Positions 30,887 through 39,431 of a stretch of 45,117 bases of DNA are shown here, in pieces. This DNA is from an uncultured Bacilli bacterium (lineage in GTDB: Bacteria; Bacillota_I; Bacilli_A; RFN20; CAG-449). The position numbers were made by a program, and so were the translations under genes. Every line of letters begins with the position of its first letter. Position 1 is the first letter of the stretch. The notes beneath the pieces are model-generated. The model saw nothing but the letters and a program-made list of their open reading frames with translations, was not told the origin of the DNA and ran no database searches. The stretch lies in NCBI GenBank assembly GCA_947632435.1, contig CANRPC010000001.1:139986-185102 (forward strand), read 5' to 3'.

Positions 30887-32638
30887 ATGGATGCAAATGA
30901 TTTATTAGAGCCTATAAGTGCATTTGAAAATATTGCTAATTTACATAAAGAAAATACTATTAAATTCTTTGATGAATTAGTAAAAAATTCCTCAATTAAT
31001 GTGGAAGAAAATTTAAAGACAGTTAAAGAATACAAATTACTTTTAGATAAATATCAATTTGAAAATAAAGAAAATAAAAAAATGGTAACTCTAAAAGGAT
31101 TTGTTATATTCTTAATTATCGTATTTTTTGTAGTGTTTCTCATTTTGCTTTTATTTTCTTTTTCTAAAGAAGATGTTGATTTTATTAAACTTATTGTTTC
31201 CGCTTTATTTTTAACTTTAGGAATTACTTTAATTCTTATTTTAAATAATAAAATTTTAAAAGTTATTGCCAAACAAAAACAAAAATTAAAAAATTTAGAT
31301 AATCAATTAAAGAAATTAAAAAATTTAGGTTATAAACAACTTAATAATTTAAATAATTTATATGATTGGAACATGCACACTAAAATTATTAATAAAACTG
31401 TTCCTTTAGTAAAACTTGATGATAATTTTAATATTGAACGTTACCAATTTATGAAAGATAAATTTGGATTAACTGATAATAATAATATTCATAGTTCTAC
31501 TTTATTTGTTCAATCAGGATCCATTTTAGGTAATCCATTTTTAATTCAAGAAAATTATATTCAAGATATGAAAGATGTTACTTACACAGGTAGTATTCAT
31601 ATTTCTTGGTATGAAACTAGATATATTAATCATAAGGCAGAAAGAGTAAGAAGAAGTGAAACATTATATGCCTCTATTTCTCGACCTGCTCCATATTATT
31701 ATAAAGATACATGGATTATATATGGAAATGAAGCCGCGCCTAATTTATCATTTTCCCGTTTTCCTTCCAAAGCTAATTCTATGGATGAAAAAGATATCGA
31801 AAAGTATGTAAAATCTTTTGATAAAGAATTAGATAAAATGGTAGAAAAAGATATTAATGATGCGCCTTCAAAACAATTTACCCGTCTTGCAAATACAAAA
31901 TTTGAAGCCTTATTTCATGCTTTAAATCGTGATAATGAAGTAGAATTTAGATTGTTATTTACTCCATTAGCTCAAAGAAATTTAATTGATTTAATAACTA
32001 CAAAGAAACCTTTTGGTGATGATTTTATCTTTTATAAAAAGAAAAAATTAAATTTTATTAAAACAAACCATTCTCAGGGCAAAGATTTCAGCGGAAATCC
32101 TTATCAATTTGTTAATTTTAGTTATGAAGATGCTAGAACAAAATTTATTGATTACAATGTCGAATATTTTAAAAATTTATTTTTTGATTTAGCCCCATTG
32201 ATGTCAATACCTTTATATCAGCAAACAAAAACTCACGAATACATTTATGAAAAAGAATACGAAAGTAATGTTTCAAGTTATGAACATGAAGTTCTTGCTA
32301 ATTCTTTTGATAAAAAATTATTTAAACCTGATGGAAGTATTAATGAAATTATTTTAAAAACTGCATTTACGAACAAAGAAAATGAATGTGACAATGTTAA
32401 AGTTGTTGCCCATTCATTTAAAAAAGTTTCTCGCGTTGAAAATGTTCCTGTTCATGGAGGAGATGGAAGAATACATAGTGTCCCTGTTCATTATTATGAA
32501 TACATTCCTATTGAAAAAGAAAGTTACATTGTTGTAAAAAATAATGATGTAAATTTAAATCAAGAAAAATCTTCACAAACATTGAATAATAATGCTAAAA
32601 TATTAGAAAGAGGATTATTAGCTTATTTTGTCAAATAA
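30887..32638 (+). CDS. LemA-associated membrane protein, unknown
   Basis: 583 residues. An N-terminal coiled coil (1-65) leads to two membrane helices (about 67-92 GFVIFLIIVFFVVFLILLLF; about 98-122 IKLIVSALFLTLGITLILIL), a second coiled coil (KQKLKNLDNQLKKLKNLGYK) and a large soluble domain with Trp/Tyr-rich beta segments (YTGSIHISWYETRYINH; VPVHYYEYIPIEKE). I do not recognise the domain; DUF3137-type proteins also pair with LemA and could be distant relatives. It shares an operon with lemA (29-base gap). Binding site GTAGAGG. Confidence 0.7.
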   Translation: MDANDLLEPISAFENIANLHKENTIKFFDELVKNSSINVEENLKTVKEYKLLLDKYQFENKENKKMVTLKGFVIFLIIVFFVVFLILLLFSFSKEDVDFIKLIVSALFLTLGITLILILNNKILKVIAKQKQKLKNLDNQLKKLKNLGYKQLNNLNNLYDWNMHTKIINKTVPLVKLDDNFNIERYQFMKDKFGLTDNNNIHSSTLFVQSGSILGNPFLIQENYIQDMKDVTYTGSIHISWYETRYINHKAERVRRSETLYASISRPAPYYYKDTWIIYGNEAAPNLSFSRFPSKANSMDEKDIEKYVKSFDKELDKMVEKDINDAPSKQFTRLANTKFEALFHALNRDNEVEFRLLFTPLAQRNLIDLITTKKPFGDDFIFYKKKKLNFIKTNHSQGKDFSGNPYQFVNFSYEDARTKFIDYNVEYFKNLFFDLAPLMSIPLYQQTKTHEYIYEKEYESNVSSYEHEVLANSFDKKLFKPDGSINEIILKTAFTNKENECDNVKVVAHSFKKVSRVENVPVHGGDGRIHSVPVHYYEYIPIEKESYIVVKNNDVNLNQEKSSQTLNNNAKILERGLLAYFVK

Positions 32639-32667
32639 GTATTTATATGGAGGTAATAAAGAATAAT

Positions 32668-33327
32668 ATGGCAAATGAATTAGATGAAATGAATCCTGTT
32701 ATTAATGAACAAGGTAGAGATATCAATGTCATTGAAAAACAAATTCCAGTCAAAGTTGGAAAAGGATCATTAGTATTTGAAATTATCTTATGGGTTCTTG
32801 GAATTATTCCAGGTGTTATCTTTATGTTTATGAAGATAAATGCAGGTAATTATTTAAGTAAATTGCAACAAAAAATTCAACATGATGCTTCACAAATTGA
32901 TAATTATTTAGAACAACGGGTAGTAATTCTAGAAAATGTTGCTAAATTACTTGATAAAGCTATTGATTTAGATAAATCAACATTTTCAGAAATTTCAGCA
33001 TTACGTTCAGGAAATTCTCTTAATTCTTTAAATAACGTTGCTAGTAAAGTTGAAGATATAAATAATAAAATCAATTTTGCAGTGGAAAATTATCCTGAAT
33101 TAAAATCGCATCAAGAAATTGCTGATGCTATGCAACAAAATGCATATTTGCAAAAAGAAATAACCGCGGCAAGAGAAACATATAATGATACGGTTCAACA
33201 ATGGAATAGCGATATCTTTTCTTGGCCAACAAAGATGATTGTCGCAGCAAAAAGAGGTTATACAACTAGAATTCCTTTTACAACCTCAACAGAAATTAAA
33301 AATAGATCTCGCGAAGTATTTTTCTAA
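32668..33327 (+). CDS. lemA: LemA family protein
   Basis: 219 residues from the ATG at 32668, because the GGAGGT at 32649-32654 would lie inside the longer version that starts at 32647. One N-terminal membrane helix (LVFEIILWVLGIIPGVIFMF) and a long helical bundle with the LemA pattern (DNYLEQRVVILENVAKLLDK; TYNDTVQQWNSDIFSWPTKM). LemA is widespread and membrane-anchored, with an unclear function. Confidence 0.9.
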   Translation: MANELDEMNPVINEQGRDINVIEKQIPVKVGKGSLVFEIILWVLGIIPGVIFMFMKINAGNYLSKLQQKIQHDASQIDNYLEQRVVILENVAKLLDKAIDLDKSTFSEISALRSGNSLNSLNNVASKVEDINNKINFAVENYPELKSHQEIADAMQQNAYLQKEITAARETYNDTVQQWNSDIFSWPTKMIVAAKRGYTTRIPFTTSTEIKNRSREVFF

Positions 33328-33348
33328 AACTTATTAAAATGTGTACTT

Positions 33349-33400
33349 AAGGCTATAAAAATATTAAAACCAAATTAATATTCTTATAGTCTTTTTATTT
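33349..33400 (+). terminator. lemA terminator
   Basis: AAGGCTATAA (33349-33358) pairs with TTATAGTCTT (33384-33393) with one G-T pair; the inner AATATTAA/TTAATATT extends the stem; TTTATTTT follows. Confidence 0.8.
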
Positions 33401-33573
33401 TACAAAAAACAACTAAAAAAATAATATATAATAAAATTTGTTAAATATTTTTTTAATTTAATTATAAATTTATACAATTTATGATGTTGATAACATAGTT
33501 GAAAAATATGTTTATGATAATCTAAAATTATTAAATAAAATAATTACATATATTTATAGATTTAATGGTAATA

Positions 33574-33582
33574 TGTTATTAT
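33574..33582 (+). promoter_or_regulatory. Extended -10 promoter of the lipoprotein pair
   Basis: TGTTATTAT is an extended -10 (TGnTATTAT); the -35 is weak. Confidence 0.45.
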
Positions 33583-33609
33583 GGTAAAACATAAAAGAGG
33601 TTTATATTT

Positions 33610-34260
33610 ATGAAAAAGAAAATATTTATTATTCCAATTATTTTATCAATTACACTTTTATCTTCATGTTCTACTCCTCATCAAAAAGATTGGCACATTG
33701 CAACTATTGATCTTGCAGATAAATATTTTCCAAAATACTTTGATGCGATTGAAAGTTCTTTAAAAAGAAATAATTTTATATATGAAAAAGAATATAACGA
33801 AAATTATTATTTTGAATTGTTCAAAGAGTATTGTTATACTTATTATATTTCTGATTTAATATTTTTCAGTGTAAAATTTCAATATGAAATAACTGATACT
33901 TATTACAGCAGAATATATTTCTTATTAAATTATGAATCTACAAATGCTGATGATATATTAAATATTTCATTAAACTACATAAATGTAATGGAAGATACAA
34001 TTAAATTCTGTTCTAACTATTTTAAAGACTCTAATCAAAAATATAAAATTTTTTATGATAATTTAGTAGAAAAATGCAAAAAAAAGGGGATTCCAAAAAA
34101 TGATTTTTTTACTAAAGAGGAAACAGAATTTACAATTTTAAAGCCTCTTATACTTCGGTCAGTTTACATTGGCTCTTCTAGCTCTTCTAAAAACTATTAT
34201 GTGCAAATGGGATTAAGAGATTATTTAAATGACGCAAATATTTGGGACAATAATTTTTGA
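33610..34260 (+). CDS. Lipoprotein of unknown function, copy A
   Basis: 216 residues. A lipoprotein signal peptide (KKKIFIIPIILSITLLSSCS) has the lipobox LSSC with Cys20. The mature part is rich in Tyr and Phe (HQKDWHIATIDLADKYFPKY) and matches the next gene along its length. Family not recognised. Binding site AGAGGT. Confidence 0.8.
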   Translation: MKKKIFIIPIILSITLLSSCSTPHQKDWHIATIDLADKYFPKYFDAIESSLKRNNFIYEKEYNENYYFELFKEYCYTYYISDLIFFSVKFQYEITDTYYSRIYFLLNYESTNADDILNISLNYINVMEDTIKFCSNYFKDSNQKYKIFYDNLVEKCKKKGIPKNDFFTKEETEFTILKPLILRSVYIGSSSSSKNYYVQMGLRDYLNDANIWDNNF

Positions 34261-34270
34261 GGAATTTATT

Positions 34271-34924
34271 ATGAAAAGCAAATTATGCATTATTCCATTT
34301 TTATTATCTTTTACACTTATGTGTTCGTGCTCTTATTATCCACCACATCAAAAAGATTGGCATATTACAACTTTCGAACTTGCTGATAAATATTTTCCTA
34401 AGTATTTTGATACAATAGAAAATTTTTTTATTGAATATGAAATTACTTTTGAAAAAGAATGTTATGAACAAGTTATAGATTCAAAAAAGAAATATGAAAA
34501 TATATATTATTTTTCCGATTTAATGTCTTTAGATTGTATTTTTAATTATCGTGGTGATGCACATTTAGGTAGTTATTTTATTCTCACTTTTAATTATAAA
34601 TCAAATAATTTGAATGAAATTTTAAGCTTTTCGCAAAATTATATAAATGTATTTTCTGACATAATAAATTTTTGCTCATACGAATTTTACGAATCGAATA
34701 TTGACTCAAAAACGTTTTATGAAAAATCTTATGATCTAATGAAAAAAAGAATGAAAATAATGAATTTCCAAAAAATATATCATTTCGTTATCAATATGTT
34801 TCTTCAATAAATATTTTTGAAGAAATGATTTTTAATTATGATAAAGAAACTGAATTATATGAATAATGAAATGTTTGTAAATGATTTATTAATTGATATA
34901 AATATTTGGGATTATAATAATTAA
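34271..34924 (+). pseudogene. Lipoprotein copy B, frameshifted
   Basis: Starts at the ATG at 34271 (GAGGAA overlaps copy A's stop) with signal peptide KSKLCIIPFLLSFTLMCSCS, then HQKDWHITTFELADKYFPKY as in copy A. The frame drifts near 34756, in an A run, and stops at 34810. Homology goes on in the -1 frame (EFPKNISFRYQYVSSINIF), then returns to the original frame at 34859 (NDLLIDINIWDYNN against copy A NDANIWDNNF) and stops at 34922-34924. The rebuilt length, 217 residues, matches copy A's 216. As given it would make a 180-residue protein with an altered tail. Confidence 0.7.
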
Positions 34925-34960
34925 CATTTAACTAAAATATCAAAATTATTAATTTAAAAA

Positions 34961-34989
34961 AATGTTTTCTTGCATTAAGAAAAAACATT
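34961..34989 (+). terminator. Weak hairpin before yneF
   Basis: AATGTTTTCTT (34961-34971) pairs with AAGAAAAAACATT (34977-34989) with a two-base bulge; only a short T tail follows. Confidence 0.4.
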
Positions 34990-35019
34990 CTTTAAAATAA
35001 CCATTGAGGTGATTTATTT

Positions 35020-35241
35020 ATGTGGTCAACTATATGGCAAAATATCATGTACATATTACTTGGTTTAATCGCAGGTGGAGCAGCAGGATTTTTTATTGCG
35101 CGTTATGTTTTTAAAAAGCAATTAAAAGAGAATCCACCTATTAATGAAAAACAGATACGTGTAATGTTTCGCATGATGGGTCAAAAGCCATCTGAAGCTA
35201 GAATTAAACAAATTATGAAAGCAATGGAAGAGAATCGCTAG
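35020..35241 (+). CDS. yneF: YneF family (UPF0154) membrane protein
   Basis: 73 residues. One membrane helix (IMYILLGLIAGGAAGFFIAR) then the family signature NPPINEKQIRVMFRMMGQKP and SEARIKQIMKAM. Function unknown; conserved in Bacilli and Mollicutes. Binding site TGAGGTGA. Confidence 0.93.
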   Translation: MWSTIWQNIMYILLGLIAGGAAGFFIARYVFKKQLKENPPINEKQIRVMFRMMGQKPSEARIKQIMKAMEENR

Positions 35242-35254
35242 TCGATTCTTTTTT
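35231..35254 (+). terminator. yneF terminator
   Basis: AGAATCG (35231-35237) and CGATTCT (35243-35249) then T run; overlaps the stop codon. Confidence 0.8.
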
Positions 35255-35320
35255 CATAATAAATTATATTTTGAATTTTATAAAATTTAAAAACAATTTT
35301 TTTGTAAAAAGAAATAATAT

Positions 35321-36691
35321 TTAAATATTTTGATTTTCTATTGGCTTAAGAAAATCATTCGCAGTAAATATTAATAAATAAGGCACTGTATACATCATAG
35401 AAAAAAAGGTATTATCAACTAAACCATGAATTAAGCCAAATAATAAGAGGTAAATTATAGGGTATTTAACATTATCTTTTAATTTACATGTTTTATTAAA
35501 TGCTTCATATATATGATAAATAAATAACAATAAAAAGATAATGCCCCCAGAAGCAAGTAAAGTCAAAATTAAATTATGACTCAATGTGTAATAGGTTCCA
35601 CTTACAGGACGATATAAAATAGAATAATTTTGATCGATTTGAAAAAATATTGACATACCATTTCCAATTAATGGACTTTTCTTAAATCCCTCTATAGACA
35701 TATTCCAAATAATATCACGACCATTAAAAAATATTTTGCCACGAAATATGTCATTAATTTTTTGAAATATTTTGTTTGTTTTATCTTTAAATATTAAAGC
35801 AAAGATTATTAATATAACGCCTAATATAAGTATAGTGAATAAATATTTCTTGTTTTTCTTCTTCATGTTTAAAAAACAAATATAAATTAAAAACGGTAAT
35901 AGTAAAATTGAAGTTAATAATGCTCCTCTAGATGCAGAAAAATAAATAAGAATTAAGTTTACTAAAGTTAATATTAAACAATCGATACGCTTTTTATTTA
36001 AACAGAAATTATATAAAGTAAAAGGTAAAAATACTTCTAGACCAATTGCCGTAATATTTTTCGCATAAGCATAACCTAAAACAAAAGGATTATTATGTTT
36101 TAAAAATAACGTTAAAATTTGTAAAACCATGAGTAAATTTAAACTATATAAATAAGGTAAAAAATCTTTTAGATTACTTTTGTTATTTATTATAGAAAAG
36201 AAAAAATAAAATAATATGATGATATCAAATACTAAACTTACTCCAATTGAAATTAAAGAAAACTTATTATAATTAATAAAGAAATTTAAGATATTTACAA
36301 AAGTAAAATAAAAAATAAAAATTGAAAAAATCATTAAAAAATTAATGTTTTTTATTTGTTTTAAATTATTTTTCTTTTTTTCTTTAATAAAAAATAAAAT
36401 TAATATTATGCCATATATTAAAAAATCAATTATCAAAAAAATATTTATTTTATCCGTTGTTAATGATTTTGATAACGAAAAGATAATAAAAAGTAATAAG
36501 AATGTTAATAAATCAGCTTTATCTGTGAAAATTAAAGTTGGAATAGCAACAATTAAAATTAAAAATGGTGTTAAATAAAATAAATTAAATAACCAAATAA
36601 TATAAAATGATATTACTAAAAAGGCATTTACATAAATGTTTTTAAAATATTTTAGATATTTTTCATTTTCAAATTTAATTAGTAAATCCAT
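35321..36691 (-). CDS. O-antigen ligase/polymerase-like membrane protein
   Basis: 456 residues with about ten to twelve membrane helices. Wzy/WaaL-type features: NITAIGLEVFLPFTLYNF, SASRGALLTSILLLPFLIYI, and the large outer loop RDIIWNMSIEGFKKSPLIGN leading to SHNLILTLLASGGIIFLLLF. Likely joins or polymerises a surface glycan on the outer side of the membrane. The substrate is unknown; a lone gene rather than a cluster. It ends up 1 base after plsY in the same operon. Confidence 0.85.
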   Translation of the reverse strand: MDLLIKFENEKYLKYFKNIYVNAFLVISFYIIWLFNLFYLTPFLILIVAIPTLIFTDKADLLTFLLLFIIFSLSKSLTTDKINIFLIIDFLIYGIILILFFIKEKKKNNLKQIKNINFLMIFSIFIFYFTFVNILNFFINYNKFSLISIGVSLVFDIIILFYFFFSIINNKSNLKDFLPYLYSLNLLMVLQILTLFLKHNNPFVLGYAYAKNITAIGLEVFLPFTLYNFCLNKKRIDCLILTLVNLILIYFSASRGALLTSILLLPFLIYICFLNMKKKNKKYLFTILILGVILIIFALIFKDKTNKIFQKINDIFRGKIFFNGRDIIWNMSIEGFKKSPLIGNGMSIFFQIDQNYSILYRPVSGTYYTLSHNLILTLLASGGIIFLLLFIYHIYEAFNKTCKLKDNVKYPIIYLLLFGLIHGLVDNTFFSMMYTVPYLLIFTANDFLKPIENQNI

Positions 36692-36692
36692 T

Positions 36693-37367
36693 TTAATGCA
36701 TCCAAGTTATTTTCTTTTCTTCGTGATTTTTTAATCTTATGATGTTGTCTTTATGTCTTATTAAAATAAAAAGAGATAGAGCCACTAAATATAGTCCCAT
36801 ATAAAAATCATATTTAAGGGAAAAATCCATTGTATATTTAAAAATAGGAATAAAACCTAAAATTGCTACGGATAAAGTTATGATAATAGAGGTTAAAGAA
36901 ACATATTTTGTTATTTTTAAAACAATGAAATAAGAAATAAAACCAATTATAGCAAGTCCCCAATTTAAAGAAATAATTAATCCTGTATAACACGCGACGG
37001 CTTTACCACCTTTAAAGGAAGCAAAAATCGGAAATGTATGTCCTAAACAAGCACCTAATCCTGCAATATAACTGTAATATGTTGGATCCATTAAAAGATA
37101 ATTGCTTTTGATAAAATATTTAAGTGAGAAAAATATTAACCAAACCGCGCATAAACATTTAAGAGCATCTAAAACAATAACTAAGAAACCATATTTTTTT
37201 CCAAGTACTCTCCCTGCATTAGTTCCTCCAGAACTTTTTGAACCTTCAGTTCTTATATCTACATGTTTAGTTAATTTACCAACGATAATGCCAAAAGGTA
37301 TACTACCTAATAGATAACCAATTAATAAACTGGCAAGAATTAAAAGAATTGCTATTAGAAGTTCCAT
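36693..37367 (-). CDS. plsY: Acyl-phosphate glycerol-3-phosphate acyltransferase
   Basis: 224 residues, about five membrane helices. PlsY motifs: LLGSIPFGIIVGKL, EGSKSSGGTNAGRVLGKKYG (motif 1 GS-x-GTN), and HTFPIFASFKGGKAVACYTG (motif 2/3). First acylation of phospholipid synthesis, using acyl-phosphate. AAGGAGC precedes ATG. plsY is divergent from parE, as in Bacillus. Confidence 0.95.
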   Translation of the reverse strand: MELLIAILLILASLLIGYLLGSIPFGIIVGKLTKHVDIRTEGSKSSGGTNAGRVLGKKYGFLVIVLDALKCLCAVWLIFFSLKYFIKSNYLLMDPTYYSYIAGLGACLGHTFPIFASFKGGKAVACYTGLIISLNWGLAIIGFISYFIVLKITKYVSLTSIIITLSVAILGFIPIFKYTMDFSLKYDFYMGLYLVALSLFILIRHKDNIIRLKNHEEKKITWMH

Positions 37368-37401
37368 AAATCTGCTCCTTCATTTTCCTAAAATAATATA
37401 C

Positions 37402-37421
37402 TATAAATCACTAGATTTATA
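37402..37421. promoter_or_regulatory. Inverted repeat between plsY and parE
   Basis: TATAAATC (37402-37409) and GATTTATA (37414-37421) with a four-base spacer, in the divergent promoter region. Possible operator. Confidence 0.35.
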
Positions 37422-37478
37422 AAGCAATATTTGTTAAAATAACAATTGTATTTGTAAAAATGAAATTGGAGAAGTGCA

Positions 37479-39431
37479 ATGTCGACATTAGATAATTATC
37501 AAGCTTCATCGCTTAAAATATTAAAAGGATTGGAACCTGTTAGAAAAAGACCAGGAATGTATATAGGCTCCACAGATTTTCGTGGTACTCATCATTTAGT
37601 TTGGGAAATAGTTGATAATTCTATTGATGAAGCAATAGCAGGTTTTGGCAAAAAAATTGTTGTTACTATTCATAAAGATGGATCTTTATCTGTTTTAGAT
37701 GAAGGAAGAGGTATTCCTTGTGATTATAACGAAAAAGAGAAAATGAATGGTTTAGATATTGTTTTTTGTACTTTACATGGCGGGGGAAAATTTGGCGGAA
37801 ATGCTTATAAATCCGCGGCAGGATTACATGGAGTTGGTGCAGCTTGTGCTAATGCACTTTCTTCATGGCTTGAAGTTAGAGTCTATAAAAATGGAAAAGA
37901 GTATTATTGCAAATACGAAAATGGCGGAAGAAAAAATACAGGAACAATTGAAGTTGGTTCAAGTAATAAACATGGTTCACTAGTTCGCTTTTTACCTTCA
38001 AAAGAAGTGCTTGAAGATATTAATTTTCAATTTGATTTAATCGCAGACCATTTAAATAATTCAGCATGTCAATGTGCTGGTGTGCGTTTTATATTAATCG
38101 ATGAAAGAGATAATAATAAAAAAGAATTCTATTATGAAAAAGGTATCCAAGAATATTTACAAGCAAAAAATCAAAAATTTAAGGCTATTAATCCAGTTAC
38201 TTATTTTGCAAATTTAGATGGTGAAATTAAAGTTGAATTTTGCTTTCAATTTTTAATAGATAATTATGAAGAAAGAATTTTTTCCTTTGCTAATTCAGTT
38301 TTTACAAGTCTTGAAGGAAGCCACGTTCGTGGTTTAAAAAGTGGTATTACTAAAGCGTTTAATGACTATGCTTTGAAAAGTGGATTTTTAAAAGGAAAAG
38401 AAAAACTTGATGGAAATGATGTTAGAGAGGGACTTTCTGTTGTTGTAAGTGTAAGAATTCCTGAAGATAAAATTCAATTTGAAGGACAAACAAAAGAAAA
38501 ACTTGGAACACCTGAAGCTGCTCAAGCTGTAGAAAATCTTGTTTATGAAAAATTATTCTATTATCTTGTAGAAAATAAAGAGATAACAAAACAAATAATG
38601 CAAAAAATCATGGATGCTAAAAAAGCTCGTGAAGCTGCAAGAAACGCTCGTGATGATATTCGTGGCAAAGCAAGAATTAACAGCGAAAAGACAACTCTAT
38701 TATTATCTGGTAAATTAGTTCCACCTCAATCTAAAGAATATAATCGTTGTGAATTATTTATTGTCGAAGGTGACTCCGCTGGTGGTTCCGCAAAAAAATG
38801 TCGTGATAGACGTTATCAAGGGTTACTACCATTACGTGGCAAACCAAAAAATATTTCTAACGATTCCGAAAATGCCTTTATGAAAAATGAAGAATTATCT
38901 ACTCTAGCTTATACTATTGGAACAGGAACTGGTAAAGACTTTAATATTAAAGATTTAAGATATGATAAAGTTATTATAATGACCGATGCTGATACAGATG
39001 GTGCTCATATTCAAAATTTATTAATTAATTTTTTCTTTATTAAAATGCGTCCATTAATTGAACAGGGTCATCTTTATATTGCTTGTCCTCCTTTATATCG
39101 AGTTTCCAAAATGGTTGGTCGAAAAACAAGTGAAGAATTTTGTTGGACTGATCAAGATGTTATAAATGCTAAAGCTAAACTAGGTGCAAATTGTGAAGTA
39201 TCACGTTATAAAGGTTTAGGAGAAATGGATGCTGACCAATTATGGAAAACAACTATGGATCCAAATACAAGAAAATTAATTCGCGTTAGATTATTTGATT
39301 TAAATGCTGCTAGCGATAAGATTGAAACATTCATGGGTAAAGATGCTTCATTGAGAGCAAAATGGATTAATGAAAATATTGATTTTTCCGATAAATCAGA
39401 TTTTTTATCCTTGAAGGGAGAAAATAGATAA
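37479..39431 (+). CDS. parE: DNA topoisomerase IV subunit B
   Basis: 650 residues. GHKL ATPase: KRPGMYIGSTDFRGTHHLVW, EIVDNSIDEA, DEGRGIP and AAGLHGVGAACANALS. TOPRIM: VEGDSAGGSAKKCRDRRYQG and MTDADTDGAHIQNLL. ParE rather than GyrB is called from the plsY-parE-parC order known in Bacillota; the subunits are hard to tell apart by eye. Start set by GGAGAAG before ATG; the next gene overlaps its stop by 1 base. Confidence 0.92.
   Translation: MSTLDNYQASSLKILKGLEPVRKRPGMYIGSTDFRGTHHLVWEIVDNSIDEAIAGFGKKIVVTIHKDGSLSVLDEGRGIPCDYNEKEKMNGLDIVFCTLHGGGKFGGNAYKSAAGLHGVGAACANALSSWLEVRVYKNGKEYYCKYENGGRKNTGTIEVGSSNKHGSLVRFLPSKEVLEDINFQFDLIADHLNNSACQCAGVRFILIDERDNNKKEFYYEKGIQEYLQAKNQKFKAINPVTYFANLDGEIKVEFCFQFLIDNYEERIFSFANSVFTSLEGSHVRGLKSGITKAFNDYALKSGFLKGKEKLDGNDVREGLSVVVSVRIPEDKIQFEGQTKEKLGTPEAAQAVENLVYEKLFYYLVENKEITKQIMQKIMDAKKAREAARNARDDIRGKARINSEKTTLLLSGKLVPPQSKEYNRCELFIVEGDSAGGSAKKCRDRRYQGLLPLRGKPKNISNDSENAFMKNEELSTLAYTIGTGTGKDFNIKDLRYDKVIIMTDADTDGAHIQNLLINFFFIKMRPLIEQGHLYIACPPLYRVSKMVGRKTSEEFCWTDQDVINAKAKLGANCEVSRYKGLGEMDADQLWKTTMDPNTRKLIRVRLFDLNAASDKIETFMGKDASLRAKWINENIDFSDKSDFLSLKGENR

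Noticed and set aside
32647-32667. Longer lemA start
   Set aside because: It would place the GGAGGT ribosome site inside the coding sequence.
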